In this document: piece after piece, positions 43,989 to 53,798 of the stretch
Numbering within the stretch: the first letter of the stretch is position 1
Layout: the number at the start of each line of letters is the position of its first letter
Assembly: GCF_000265405.1 (NCBI RefSeq)
Contig: NC_018010.1
Span: 2,935,501 to 2,999,500 of the forward strand
Direction of reading: 5' to 3'
Length of the DNA: 64,000 nt
Source: Belliella baltica DSM 15883
GTDB taxonomy: Bacteria > Bacteroidota > Bacteroidia > Cytophagales > Cyclobacteriaceae
The notes under the pieces: model-generated
What the model was told of the DNA's origin: nothing
Database searches by the model: none
What the model saw: the letters and a program-made list of their open reading frames with translations, nothing else
Translations under genes and position numbers: made by a program

Positions 43989-45029
43989 ATGAATATGAAA
44001 GTCAATAAACTGCACATCGCTCTTTGGTTTTCCGTTATCCTGGCCGGATGCTCGTCAGGAGAGAATACATCATCGGAAAGTGCGAAGCACATTTCCCTTA
44101 ATGTTAAAACAGAAGAAGTAATTCAATTTAAAGGAAGCCATACAGTTGGGTATTCCGGGGTTGTGGTGCCAAAGAAAAATACACCACTCAGTTTCTCGGT
44201 GCCGGGAACCGTTTCGAAAATAGCAGTAGAAGAAGGACAGCAGGTAAACAAAGGCCAGTTGCTGGCACAACTAAATCCATCGACTATGGAGAACACCTAC
44301 CAGATGGCATTTCAAAAATTACAACAGGCACAGGATGCGTATAACCGGTTAATGCCGATGCATGAAAATGGTACCCTGTCTGAAATAAAATGGGTGGAGG
44401 TAGAAACAGGATTAAGTCAGGCAAAATCGGCTACAGCCATTGCAAAAAAAGGACTTGACGATACAAAACTATATGCTTTTACAGCGGGTGTGATAGGTAA
44501 AAAATCGATTCAGGAGGGAGAGAATGTATTTCCAAATATTACAGTTTTTGAATTATTCGACATCAGTAAAGTATATGTAAAAATTCCCGTACCAGAAGAT
44601 GAGATCAGTTCGTTCAAAAAGGGAGATCAGGCCATCATTACTGTTGGAGCTATCTCTAAAACAATCACCGGTATTGTAAGAGAAATTGGTGTTTCGGCTG
44701 ATATATTTTCACACTCCTATCCGGTAAGACTTGAAGTTGACAATTCTGATTTAGCCATTAAGCCGGGTATGGTTTGTACAGTCAACTTTGCAACCCAAAA
44801 CAAGGCGACCGGTGTTCTTATCTCTAACAAAGCAATGCAGCAGGATTTACAAGGGACGCAGTTTGTATATGTGATAGAAAATAACACGGCTCAAAAGCGA
44901 GCGGTGAAAACCATTGCTTTAATCGACCAAAAAATTCTGGTCAGCGGAAATTTGAAAGAAGGTGATAAAATCATTGTGGCAGGGCAAGACAAACTTCGCC
45001 AGGGCTCACAGGTAAACATTATAAAATAG
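43989..45029 (+). CDS. RND efflux periplasmic adaptor (membrane fusion protein), lipoprotein
   Basis: This 346-aa protein has a lipobox (VILAGC, Cys about residue 21). It then shows a biotinyl/lipoyl-like half motif (VAVEEGQQVNKGQLLAQLNP-type near residue 78), an alpha hairpin with LQQAQDAYNRL, and beta-barrel domains (VYVKIPVPEDEISSFKKGDQ). It links the pump and the outer-membrane channel. It is the first gene of adaptor-pump-channel and ends 5 bases before the pump gene. Confidence 0.92.
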   Translation: MNMKVNKLHIALWFSVILAGCSSGENTSSESAKHISLNVKTEEVIQFKGSHTVGYSGVVVPKKNTPLSFSVPGTVSKIAVEEGQQVNKGQLLAQLNPSTMENTYQMAFQKLQQAQDAYNRLMPMHENGTLSEIKWVEVETGLSQAKSATAIAKKGLDDTKLYAFTAGVIGKKSIQEGENVFPNITVFELFDISKVYVKIPVPEDEISSFKKGDQAIITVGAISKTITGIVREIGVSADIFSHSYPVRLEVDNSDLAIKPGMVCTVNFATQNKATGVLISNKAMQQDLQGTQFVYVIENNTAQKRAVKTIALIDQKILVSGNLKEGDKIIVAGQDKLRQGSQVNIIK

Positions 45030-45033
45030 CATC

Positions 45034-48000
45034 ATGACGACACATAAGTTTAATGTCATAGAATTGGCTATGAGGTATAAGCAAATAGCCATTACCATAA
45101 CAAGTCTGTTGGTGTTGTTTGGTATATTTTCTCTTTGGGTAATGCCCCGAAATGAATTTCCTGAGTTCATCATTCGACAGGGATTGATCATCGGTGTATT
45201 TCCGGGGGCTACTTCCGAACAGGTGGAAGACCAATTAGCCACCAAAGTGGAAAGTTTTCTTTACGGTTTTAAAGAAGTAAACCGGGAGAAAACGTATTCC
45301 ATATCCAGAGAAGGAATGTTGGTTGTGTTTGTGGAAGTAAACAACAACGTAAAAGACCCTGATGGCTTTTGGGATAAAATAAAATTCGGCCTCAGCGAAT
45401 TAAAATTACAGTTGCCACCGCAGGTACTTGCGCTGATTGCCAACAATGATTTTGGCGATACAGCCGCTTTGCTACTTACCATACAATCAGAAAGCAAAAC
45501 CTATAAAGAGCTGGAGAAAGAATTGAAAATTATCGAAACGGAATTGCGAAAAATAAAGGCCGTTTCTAAAGTAAAACACTACGGAATTCAACAGGAACAG
45601 ATAGCCATTTATCTGGATAATGCTAAACTGGCTTATTACGGTGTGCGTCCTATTACGGTGCTTGCCGCCATGCAATTGGAGGGTGCTGTGTATTACGGTG
45701 GCGAACTCAATAATTCAGAATTGATTACACCGATACATATTCCAGCAAATTTCAAATCGGAAGAAGACATTAAAAACCAAATCGTGTATGCCGATCCTGC
45801 TGGTAACATCATCCGGATGAAAGATATTGCTACTGTAGTTAGAAAATATAAGGAACCTGACTCTTTCATAAAAAACAATGGGGCAAAAAGCTTGCTGGTG
45901 TCATTGGAAATGCAACCTGGCAACAACATTGTTGATTTTGGGAAACAGGTGGATCAATCCCTCGCTTCCATCCGGACTAAAATTTCTTCTGATGTAAATC
46001 TGGATAAGATTGCTGATATGCCAACAGCCGTAGATCGTTCCATTATTCATTTCCTGAAAGAATTTTTCATTGCTATTATCGCTGTGATCATCGTTACGAT
46101 GTTGTTATTGCCTTTACGGGTAGCTGCGGTTGCCGGCGTAACGATCCCCATTACCATTTTTATAACCGTAGGCATTTTATATTTATTAGGTGTTGAACTA
46201 CACACCGTTTCGCTTGCAGGATTAATCGTTGTATTAGGCATGGTGGTGGATAATGCCATTGTTGTTATTGATAGTCATGTAGAAAAATTAGATCATGGCG
46301 AAACGCCCTGGGATGCTGCCTGGAAAAGTGCGACAGAACTTTTTGTTCCGGTATTTTCTGCTACCCTTGCCATTATCGCTACCTATGTTCCTTTGGTATT
46401 TTTCTTATCTGGAATGACCGGTGATTTTGTTGGTTCTCTGCCTGTTACCATTGGTGTGGCCTTGTTTACGTCTATGCTGGTGGCCTACTTTCTGGTTCCT
46501 TACATGAGCTATGTATTTATCAAAAAAGGAGTCAGGAAAGGAGAAGCGGAAGAAGCAAAAGCCGATAAGAAGTCACTACTCGATTGGGTGCAACAGTTTT
46601 ATAATAGCACACTCGAAAGTGCCTTCAGAGGACCAAAGCTGACCATGCTGGTAGGCTTACTCTCCATTTTATTAGGCGGAGCAATCATGGCACTGTTGCC
46701 ACGACAGTTATTTCCAAAAGTGGAGAGGAATCAGTTTGCCGTAGAAATTTATCTACCGGAAGGATACACACTTGCCCAAACAGTTGCTGTTGCCGATAGT
46801 ATGGAGGTATTGCTCATGAGTGATAGTCGGGTGGTTAATGTAGCCTCCTTCATGGGTACCAGCTCACCACGTTTCCACACTACCTACGCACCTAATTTCC
46901 CATCAAAAAATTATGCGCAGTTGGTAGTCAATACCATAACAGCCGACGATGCCGTGGCAATATTGGATGAATATGAAGCAAAACGCAATATTTTTCCAAA
47001 TGCCTATGTGCGCATGAAACAATTGGATATGCTGAGCACAACCGCTCCGATTGAAGTACGGATTTCCGGTAACAACATTGATTCCATAAAAGCCATCGCT
47101 GAAAATGTAAAAAGTATAATGCAACAAAACGATGCTGTTATATGGGCGCGTACGGATTATCTTAATAAAAGGCAGGGTGTGCGTGTAGATGTGAATGATG
47201 AACTCGCCAACCGGTTAGGGTTGACCCGAGGACTAATCGCCTCTTCAATAGCATCTGGTTTCTCTGGGATACCTATAGGTACAGTTTGGGAAGGAGATTA
47301 TCCGGTAGATGTGAAGGTCATTAATCCAATCGATAAAAGAGATGGTTTTGATGATATCGAAAATCAAAATGTAACATCCCTGTTTTTGAGTGCCACAGTT
47401 CCTGTGCGACAGGTAACTACCATAACCACCGACTGGAGCGAAGGGCAAATTATCCGCAGGAACGGTGTACGAACTATTACGGTGCGAGCGGATGTAAAAA
47501 GAGGGGTGCTACCTTATAAAATATTAGCTGAACTAAAGCCGGAACTCAAAAAAATAAAAACAGGTTCCGATGTTCAACTCACGTATGGCGGTGAGGAGGA
47601 AAGTGAATTGGAAAATTATACACCGCTGAGCAAAGCCATGCTGGCAGGCGTAATGTTGATTTATTTTATTTTGCTTTTCCAGTTTAAGCGATCGAGATTA
47701 GTCTTTTTAGTGATGCTGACCATGCCTTTAAGTTTTCTGGGTGCGGCTATGGGTTTAGTACTTACCGGTTATCCTTTTGGGCTTACCTCCTTCCTCGGAA
47801 TAATGAGCCTTATGGGTATCGTCGTGCGCAATGGCATTATCCTGATTGATTATGCTGAAGAGCTCCGCAACAAGAACGGAATGTTATTGGCGGAAGCAGC
47901 GGTGGCTGCCGGTAAGCGTAGAATGCGCCCCATATTTCTCACTTCTTTTGCGGCTGCCGTTGGCGTGGTGCCGATGATTGTAAGTGGCTCATCTCTTTGG

Positions 48001-48108
48001 GGGCCTTTAGGTGCTGTAGTTTGCTTTGGACTGCTGATATCCATGATACTTACCTTGTATGTGCTGCCTGTGATGTATCATCAATCACTTAAGAAATCAA
48101 TTGCTTAA
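45034..48108 (+). CDS. RND family efflux pump
   Basis: This 1024-aa proton-driven inner-membrane transporter has twelve membrane helices around two large periplasmic domains. Motifs are the N-terminal VMPRNEFPEF, VVLGMVVDNAIVVID in TM4 (proton-relay Asp), LSGMTGDFVGSLPVTIGVAL and the C-terminal MSLMGIVVRNGIILIDYAEE. The VRNGII ending of TM10 is typical of the HME/NFE-like or unclassified branch; the substrate is unknown. It is complete. Confidence 0.94.
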   Translation: MTTHKFNVIELAMRYKQIAITITSLLVLFGIFSLWVMPRNEFPEFIIRQGLIIGVFPGATSEQVEDQLATKVESFLYGFKEVNREKTYSISREGMLVVFVEVNNNVKDPDGFWDKIKFGLSELKLQLPPQVLALIANNDFGDTAALLLTIQSESKTYKELEKELKIIETELRKIKAVSKVKHYGIQQEQIAIYLDNAKLAYYGVRPITVLAAMQLEGAVYYGGELNNSELITPIHIPANFKSEEDIKNQIVYADPAGNIIRMKDIATVVRKYKEPDSFIKNNGAKSLLVSLEMQPGNNIVDFGKQVDQSLASIRTKISSDVNLDKIADMPTAVDRSIIHFLKEFFIAIIAVIIVTMLLLPLRVAAVAGVTIPITIFITVGILYLLGVELHTVSLAGLIVVLGMVVDNAIVVIDSHVEKLDHGETPWDAAWKSATELFVPVFSATLAIIATYVPLVFFLSGMTGDFVGSLPVTIGVALFTSMLVAYFLVPYMSYVFIKKGVRKGEAEEAKADKKSLLDWVQQFYNSTLESAFRGPKLTMLVGLLSILLGGAIMALLPRQLFPKVERNQFAVEIYLPEGYTLAQTVAVADSMEVLLMSDSRVVNVASFMGTSSPRFHTTYAPNFPSKNYAQLVVNTITADDAVAILDEYEAKRNIFPNAYVRMKQLDMLSTTAPIEVRISGNNIDSIKAIAENVKSIMQQNDAVIWARTDYLNKRQGVRVDVNDELANRLGLTRGLIASSIASGFSGIPIGTVWEGDYPVDVKVINPIDKRDGFDDIENQNVTSLFLSATVPVRQVTTITTDWSEGQIIRRNGVRTITVRADVKRGVLPYKILAELKPELKKIKTGSDVQLTYGGEEESELENYTPLSKAMLAGVMLIYFILLFQFKRSRLVFLVMLTMPLSFLGAAMGLVLTGYPFGLTSFLGIMSLMGIVVRNGIILIDYAEELRNKNGMLLAEAAVAAGKRRMRPIFLTSFAAAVGVVPMIVSGSSLWGPLGAVVCFGLLISMILTLYVLPVMYHQSLKKSIA

Positions 48109-48119
48109 AATTCTTTAGA

Positions 48120-49490
48120 ATGAAAAAGATAATTATCATAGCTGCCACTTTATTTCTCATAACAGAAGGATACAGCCAGACAACGCTGAGCCTACAAGAA
48201 AGTAAAGACTTGGCGATTAAAAATAATGTACACATTAAAAACAGTGCATTGGAAATGGAGATGGCTCAGGAGGTAAAGAAAAATGCTTTTACCAACTACT
48301 TTCCTAAAGTAAGTGCAACAGCATTTGCTATGCGTGCGATGGACCCCATCATTAAATTCAATATGCCGGGAGGAAATTTGCCGGTATATGACGGCAATCC
48401 GGCTAACCTCGCAACGGCAACAGAGTTTGCTTATTTTCCAGGTTTAAACCTCCAGCTTTTAGATAGAGCAACGGTTGGATTACTCAATATAACCCAACCC
48501 ATTTTTGTTGGTGGAAAAATCAGCAACGGAAATAAACTCGCCCAATTGGGAGTTGACGTAAAAGAGAAGCAACAACAATTAAGTTTAAATGAAACGCTAT
48601 TAAAAACAGAACAACAATACTGGCAGATTGTAGTGCTTCAGGAAAAAGAAAAGACCATCGCACAATATGAAGCGTTGTTAAACGATGTAAGCAAGCAAGT
48701 AAAGGATGCCTTCAAATCAGGGTTAATTATTAAAAACGATGCGTTGAAAGTACAGATAAAGCAAAGTGAACTTAGAACCAATAAAAGCAAACTGCAAAGC
48801 GGCAAGCAGTTAGCGATTAGGCAGTTCTGTCAAACCATCGGTATAGTGTATGACTCAGCGCTGGTATTGCAGGAAGATTTGCAAAACATACAATTGCCAA
48901 ACACTTATTACACCGATATCGAAGCTGCATTACCAAACCGGGCAGAATATCAGTTGTTGCAGCAATCGGTAAAAGCAGAGCAGTTACAAACTAAAATGAA
49001 AAGGGGCGATTATATGCCTCAGTTAGCTGTAGGTGCTGCTGGTTATTCCTTCAACAGCTATTACGAAGGAACTAATACTACTACCAATGGTTTGGTTTAT
49101 GGCACAGTGTCTATACCCATTTCCGATTGGTGGGGAGGCTCGCACGCCATCAAGGAACATAAAATCAAGGAACAAATTGCCGAGAACACTTTCAATGATA
49201 CCAAAGGTTTATTAAAGCTTCAGATGGAAAAAGCCTGGACTGATGTAAACGAATCTTATCGTCAAATTATAATGATGGAAGAAACTGTAAAGCAAACCGA
49301 TGAGAATCTGAAAGTAATGCAGACCAGTTATAACAGTGGTGTTGTCACCCTTTCGGACTTACTGGAAGCACAAGCACTGCAAACAGAAACTGCTGATAAA
49401 TTGATTGAAGCCAAAACTCAATATCAACTGGCAATATCAACCTATTTACAAGTTACCGGTACCAGTAGAGAGGTTAAGAACATGCGTTAA
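48120..49490 (+). CDS. TolC-like outer-membrane efflux channel
   Basis: This 456-aa protein has a signal peptide (IIIAATLFLITEGYSQ) and two OEP repeats with long helices (NALKVQIKQSELRTN-type and SYNSGVVTLSDLLEAQALQT). It starts 11 bases after the pump gene. With the adaptor and pump it makes a tripartite exporter. Confidence 0.93.
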   Translation: MKKIIIIAATLFLITEGYSQTTLSLQESKDLAIKNNVHIKNSALEMEMAQEVKKNAFTNYFPKVSATAFAMRAMDPIIKFNMPGGNLPVYDGNPANLATATEFAYFPGLNLQLLDRATVGLLNITQPIFVGGKISNGNKLAQLGVDVKEKQQQLSLNETLLKTEQQYWQIVVLQEKEKTIAQYEALLNDVSKQVKDAFKSGLIIKNDALKVQIKQSELRTNKSKLQSGKQLAIRQFCQTIGIVYDSALVLQEDLQNIQLPNTYYTDIEAALPNRAEYQLLQQSVKAEQLQTKMKRGDYMPQLAVGAAGYSFNSYYEGTNTTTNGLVYGTVSIPISDWWGGSHAIKEHKIKEQIAENTFNDTKGLLKLQMEKAWTDVNESYRQIIMMEETVKQTDENLKVMQTSYNSGVVTLSDLLEAQALQTETADKLIEAKTQYQLAISTYLQVTGTSREVKNMR

Positions 49491-49576
49491 AGCAATGCTA
49501 TTTGTACTCAAAAGTAGAAATGGCTAACCATCTGGATTAAATGATAGAATAGAAATTAATGAATGAATTTTAAAAG

Positions 49577-50443
49577 ATGAAAAGGAAAGTATCATTAGTA
49601 TTATCAAGTGGCGGCTCAAGAGGGCTGGCTCATATTGGTGCTATTAATGAATTGGAGAAACAAGGGTTTGAAATATCCTCTATTTCGGGATCTTCTATAG
49701 GCGCTGTTATTGGCGGACTCCACGCGATGGGTAAATTACCCGAATACACCGATTGGGTAAAAACAATAAACCGACAGGTAATCTGGGGACTTTTGGATTT
49801 TGCTTTGTCAACCTCCGGGTTACTGAAAGGGGATAAAGTATTTGACAAAATGAAAACAATTATCCCCGACATGAACATTGAGGAGATGCGTATTCCTTTT
49901 GCGGCTGTAGCTACTGATCTGCTGAACGAACGCGAAATGATTTTTAAATCGGGTAGTTTTTATGAGGCCATTCGGGCATCGGTAGCAATTCCAACCGTTT
50001 TTATACCGGTTATGTATAAGAACTTATTGCTGGTAGACGGGGGGGTGTTAAATCCGGTTCCCATTGAGTATGTAGAACGTAAACAGGATTACATTCTTGT
50101 TGTGGTAAATCTATACGGAGATAAAAAAAATGAATTAAACAAAAATGTTTTGCCAAATAACAATTCGAACGATAACCAGCTTAATGGCCTCATGAAAAAT
50201 ATGGCCAAACTGGTTTCATCAGGAGATAAAGGAAGTTTAGGTTATTATTCTATGTTAACCACAACCACTGCTGCTATGATACATAAAATTGCCAGGCAGC
50301 ATATTGAAAGGTACAAACCGGATATCTTAATCAATATCCCTAATGATTCGGCCAATACCTTCGACTTTCATAAAGCAGATGAACTGATAAAAATAGGGGA
50401 AATGGTTGCCAGTGAACAAATAACAAAGTATAGAATATTATAA
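49577..50443 (+). CDS. Patatin-like phospholipase
   Basis: This 288-aa lipid acyl hydrolase has the oxyanion loop LSSGGSRGLAHIGAIN at the start, the nucleophile elbow GSSIGAV (Ser about residue 40), and the catalytic DGGVLNPVP near residue 155. It lacks a signal peptide. It stands downstream of the efflux operon, 86 bases away. Confidence 0.9.
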   Translation: MKRKVSLVLSSGGSRGLAHIGAINELEKQGFEISSISGSSIGAVIGGLHAMGKLPEYTDWVKTINRQVIWGLLDFALSTSGLLKGDKVFDKMKTIIPDMNIEEMRIPFAAVATDLLNEREMIFKSGSFYEAIRASVAIPTVFIPVMYKNLLLVDGGVLNPVPIEYVERKQDYILVVVNLYGDKKNELNKNVLPNNNSNDNQLNGLMKNMAKLVSSGDKGSLGYYSMLTTTTAAMIHKIARQHIERYKPDILINIPNDSANTFDFHKADELIKIGEMVASEQITKYRIL

Positions 50444-50453
50444 TTATTAAGAG

Positions 50454-50684
50454 ATGGGAAGCTATTCTAAACTCCGTAAAATTATTCATGTTTTTCATCT
50501 CTATGGGATCAATTTATTGGGAAAAAGAAAATATGACAACTTCTATCAAGAGCTAAAAATGGATAAGGTTTTTGTATTAGGGCTAATCTTCGAGTTGGAA
50601 CTTGTTACCAAAAATCAACTTAATGATGAAGATGCGTATTCAGCCCAGGTTCCAGCTTATATTATAGAAAAATTGATTAAATAA
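50454..50684 (+). CDS. Acyl-carrier-protein-like protein without the carrier serine
   Basis: This 76-aa protein has the ACP-like second half VFVLGLIFELELVTKNQLND followed by VPAYIIEKLIK. The usual DSL motif that carries phosphopantetheine is replaced by MDKVF, so no Ser is available there. It follows the patatin gene by 10 bases and may be its partner. It could be a non-carrier ACP fold; the assignment rests on pattern alone. Confidence 0.5.
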   Translation: MGSYSKLRKIIHVFHLYGINLLGKRKYDNFYQELKMDKVFVLGLIFELELVTKNQLNDEDAYSAQVPAYIIEKLIK

Positions 50685-50700
50685 TTAAAACACATTGACA

Positions 50701-50759
50701 TGAGTGCACAAAAGAAATACAAAATGTATGAAAATCCGATAATGGAATTTCTATCGATC
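50701..50759 (+). pseudogene. 5' stub of a gene cut by IS256
   Basis: An ATG at 50701 opens a frame MSAQKKYKMYENPIMEFLS that runs into the IS256 left end. The remainder is not found on the other side of the IS, so a deletion must have followed. The family is unknown. Confidence 0.5.
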
Positions 50760-52095
50760 GAGTGTGTAATCTTAACTCTGTCTAAAGCTTTGAATTTTAA
50801 GATAGAGCAGTATGAAAGAACAAGAATCAGCATTCAAGAAAAAAGTATTAAAACAGTTTTTATCAGGTGACAACCTGTTCCGAAAGGACGGAGCCTTAGC
50901 GCCGATACTCAAAGAGTTTTTGGAAGAGGCGCTCCACGCAGAGATGGAAGAGCATCTTCGGGATGAAGAAAATGGTTGGTCATCGGGCAACAAGCGAAAC
51001 GGCACGGGCAACAAGATTGTCAAGAGTAACCTGGGAGAAGTAACGATCGAGACCCCACAGGACCGAAAAAGTGGCTTTGAGCCTAAAATAGTGAAAAAAA
51101 GGCAGCGCATATTAGCCGACAGTCTGGAAGACCAGATCCGCCCTGTATGGCATGGGAGGCAGTATGTGGGATATATCAGCCCATATCCGGGAGATGTATA
51201 TACAGAGGTCTCCACCGAAGTGATCAGCGGGATTACAGACCGGGTGGTCCCAAAGGTGAAAGAATGGCAGAGCCGTCCTTTAGAGGATGTATATTGTATC
51301 GTATGGCTTGATGCGATGCACTTCAAGGTGCGGGAAGATGGTAAGGTGAGGCATAAGGCCCTGTACAATGTTTTGGGTATCAACAAATAAGGGAAGAAAG
51401 AGCTGTTGGGCATGTTTCTTTCTGAAAGTGAGGGGGCCAACTTCTGGCTCCAGGTCCTAAGTGACCTGCAGCACCGTGGGGTAAAGGATATCCTGATCGC
51501 CTGTACAGATAACCTGACGGGATTCCCTGAAGCAATCCATTCTATTTTCCCTAAGGCTGAGGTACAGCTCTGTATCGTCCACCAGATCCGCAACAGCCTG
51601 AAGTATGTAGCTAGTAAGGAGCAGAAGGAGCTTGCCGCTGACCTGAAACTTATCTATGGGGCAGATACCAAAGACGGGGCAGAGTCTGCCCTGTTGGACC
51701 TGGAAGAAAAGTGGGGGAAGAAATACCCTGTGGTGGTCCGTTCATGGAACAGCAACTGGGAACGTCTTAGTGCCTATTTTGCCTATACCAAACCCAACAG
51801 AAAGATCATTTATACCACCAACGCGGTTGAAGGCTATCACCGGCAGGTTAGGAAAGTCACCAAAATAAAAGGGGCTTTCACAAGTGATATGGCACTGCTG
51901 AAACTGGTGTATCTTGCTGCAAAGAGGATCGAACGGAAATGGACGGCCCCTATCCATAACTGGGGGTTGACAGTCCAACAGTTTGCCATTAGATTTGAGG
52001 GGAGGTTAGTTTTGGACGCGGAATAAAATAATTATTTAGTTCCCTTCTCTTGGGTTACCCCAAGAGAAGGGAAGGACAGAGTTCGGCTAACACTC
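50760..52095 (+). mobile_element. IS256 family insertion sequence (transposase broken)
   Basis: The ends gagtgtgtaatcttaactct at 50760 and, on the opposite strand, gagtgttagccgaactctgt at 52095 form imperfect inverted repeats, both continuing gtc. The element is 1.34 kb. No target duplication is seen (tatcgatc against ccctccca). Confidence 0.82.
50812..52026 (+). pseudogene. IS256 transposase with an internal stop codon
   Basis: A Mutator-type DDE transposase is read in one frame of 405 codons with a single TAA at 51388-51390 (context GINK-stop-GKKELLGMF). N-terminal part: LEEALHAEMEEHLRDEENGW, TPQDRKSGFEP and the first catalytic Asp in YCIVWLDAMHFKV. C-terminal part: CTDNLTGFPEAIHSIFPKAE (second Asp) and TTNAVEGYHRQVRKVTK (catalytic Glu). 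Apart from the stop it looks intact, so the inactivation is recent. Confidence 0.9.
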
Positions 52096-52286
52096 CCCTC
52101 CCACATTGTATAAACGTAATTAGGGCTGAAGTGCTTGATTAGCCTTTTTCTACAAATTAATTTTTTACATGTGCGTGTCTTTGTTCAAAAAACCGTATTA
52201 AAATCAAGCAAAACGTAAAGTCTTTCATAAGAAACAAAGCCATCCTTTCAGGTGGCTTTAATTGTGCAAAAAGGAGTAACCTTTTC
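52096..52286. other. Intergenic stretch after IS256
   Basis: No gene is supported. A short hairpin (aaagccatcc...ggtggcttt, about 52239-52258) could be the terminator of the leftward small gene at 52287. Confidence 0.4.
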
Positions 52287-52556
52287 CTAAATCCCATAAT
52301 GCTTAGCAACCGCCGTCAGAATCATATCTCTCATTGAAGCCTTGGTTTCCCTACCTATCTCATATTTTAACTTATCGAACATATCAGTTGGAATCCGGAG
52401 TGAGTAGATTTTCACATCTTCTGTGTCAAACTCTTTGCTTGATGATTTTTCTTTTTGTTGTATCTCAGATTCAGGGTTGATCAGCATTCCGAGACCTCTT
52501 TGTTTTGCGCCAAGGTTTTTGTTTCCCTTGCTAGGATCGTTCAGTTTCTTCGCCAT
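52287..52556 (-). CDS. Small basic protein paired with parA (ribbon-helix-helix-like)
   Basis: This 89-aa protein has a Lys-rich N-terminus (AKKLNDPSKGNKNLGAKQRG). The C-terminal half, VKIYSLRIPTDMFDKLKYEI then GRETKASMRDMILTAVAKHY, fits a ribbon-helix-helix DNA-binding fold. It lies 7 bases after the parA fragment, so it probably served as the centromere-binding partner in partition. Confidence 0.68.
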   Translation of the reverse strand: MAKKLNDPSKGNKNLGAKQRGLGMLINPESEIQQKEKSSSKEFDTEDVKIYSLRIPTDMFDKLKYEIGRETKASMRDMILTAVAKHYGI

Positions 52557-52563
52557 ATTTTTA

Positions 52564-52802
52564 TCAGTTTAACTTGCTTAAAATTTCATCGACCAGCAGT
52601 TCATAATCCTTAGCTCCGTTCGAGTCTGGTGCATAGTCAAATATGCTTTGTCCCTGCAGCTGTGCTTCGGCCAATGCTACGTTGATTCGGATTTTGGTGT
52701 CGAACACTTTATCCTGGAGATCCTCGGTGAGTTTCTCCACAATGGTTTTGGTCAGGATTCGGTTTGGGTTGATTTGGGTAATAAACACTCCACCGATGGA
52801 TT
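52564..52802 (-). pseudogene. ParA-type partition ATPase, C-terminal fragment
   Basis: About 78 C-terminal codons (GVFITQINPNRILTKTIVEK, then VFDTKIRINVALAEAQLQ, GQSIFDYAP) match ParA. The Walker A part (KGGxGKS) is missing. The fragment runs directly into the IS3 end at 52803. Beyond the IS lies a different gene, so the front of parA was deleted. Confidence 0.78.
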
Positions 52803-52934
52803 TGCTACAAAAAACTGGACAATATTTTTAAGCCTGTTTCTGATTTGATTTAATGCCGCCTGCCGCGGGGCTACTCAACTAATGAGTGGGATTTAGAAAA
52901 AAAATCCCCCTCATTAGTTCGAGTTCAGTTTTCT

Positions 52935-53798
52935 TTAGGCTGCTTTTGTTTTTGTTTTTTCTCCGAATTGCTCCGGGGTGAGGTAATTCAAGTAGGAATG
53001 TTTTCTCTTTTTGTTGTACCATATTTCGATAAACTCAAAAATCTCAATCTGTGTCTGTCCGATGTTCAATAGTGGAAGCTGGTAGATCAATTCTGATTTG
53101 ATGATTTTAAAGAAGTTCTCTGCCACGGCATTGTCCCAACAGTTTCCTTTTCGGCTCATACTCTGGATTATCCGGTGGTTCTGCAACAAGGACCTGAACT
53201 CTTCACAGGCGTACTGGACTCCACGGTCGGAATGGAATATCAATTCATTGGGATTTACCGGCCTGTTTCTCAGTGCCATTTGCAGTGCTGCGACCACCGT
53301 TGGATTCGCCTCCAGTGTCCTGCTCATAGACCAACCGATGATTTTCCGGTCGAATAGATCCATTACTATTGTCAGATATAGCCAGCCTTGCTGAGTTCTT
53401 ACATAAGTGATATCGGACACCCATTTCTCTCCCGGTCGTGTAGCGGTAAAATCCCGGTCTAACACGTTCTTTGACGGAGCATACGGATGATCAGATTCGG
53501 TGGTACATACCTTGAATTTCTTACTGATGACACTCCGGATACCCATCAATTTCATCAGTCTGGCTACCCTGGGTCTGGAGATAAAGATCCCTCGGCCCTC
53601 GAGCTCCAGGGTCAGTTTTGGACTGCCAAGTCTGGATTTGGTTTGCGCTGTCACCTCTTGGATGGTTTGTCGCAATACATCGTTTTCTAAGGCTCTTTTG
53701 GAAGGTTTCCTGTTTAGCCAATCGTAAAAACTACTTCTGGAAACACCGAAAACCTGACACATCTTCTCAACAGCAAATTCCTCTCGGTGATCGCTCAT
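52935..53798 (-). CDS. IS3 transposase OrfB (DDE catalytic part)
   Basis: This 287-aa catalytic part has the HTH_21 region (REEFAVEKMCQVFGVSRSSF) and the integrase core with Asp in KWVSDITYV, Asp in FHSDRGVQYA and Glu in NAVAENFFKIIKSEL. Its ATG overlaps the OrfA stop. The main product is probably an OrfAB fusion by -1 frameshift. Confidence 0.94.
   Translation of the reverse strand: MSDHREEFAVEKMCQVFGVSRSSFYDWLNRKPSKRALENDVLRQTIQEVTAQTKSRLGSPKLTLELEGRGIFISRPRVARLMKLMGIRSVISKKFKVCTTESDHPYAPSKNVLDRDFTATRPGEKWVSDITYVRTQQGWLYLTIVMDLFDRKIIGWSMSRTLEANPTVVAALQMALRNRPVNPNELIFHSDRGVQYACEEFRSLLQNHRIIQSMSRKGNCWDNAVAENFFKIIKSELIYQLPLLNIGQTQIEIFEFIEIWYNKKRKHSYLNYLTPEQFGEKTKTKAA

Noticed and set aside
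50772..51593. 273-codon minus-strand frame over the IS256 transposase
   Set aside because: It is antisense to a clear transposase frame and has a Ser/Arg-rich composition without domains.
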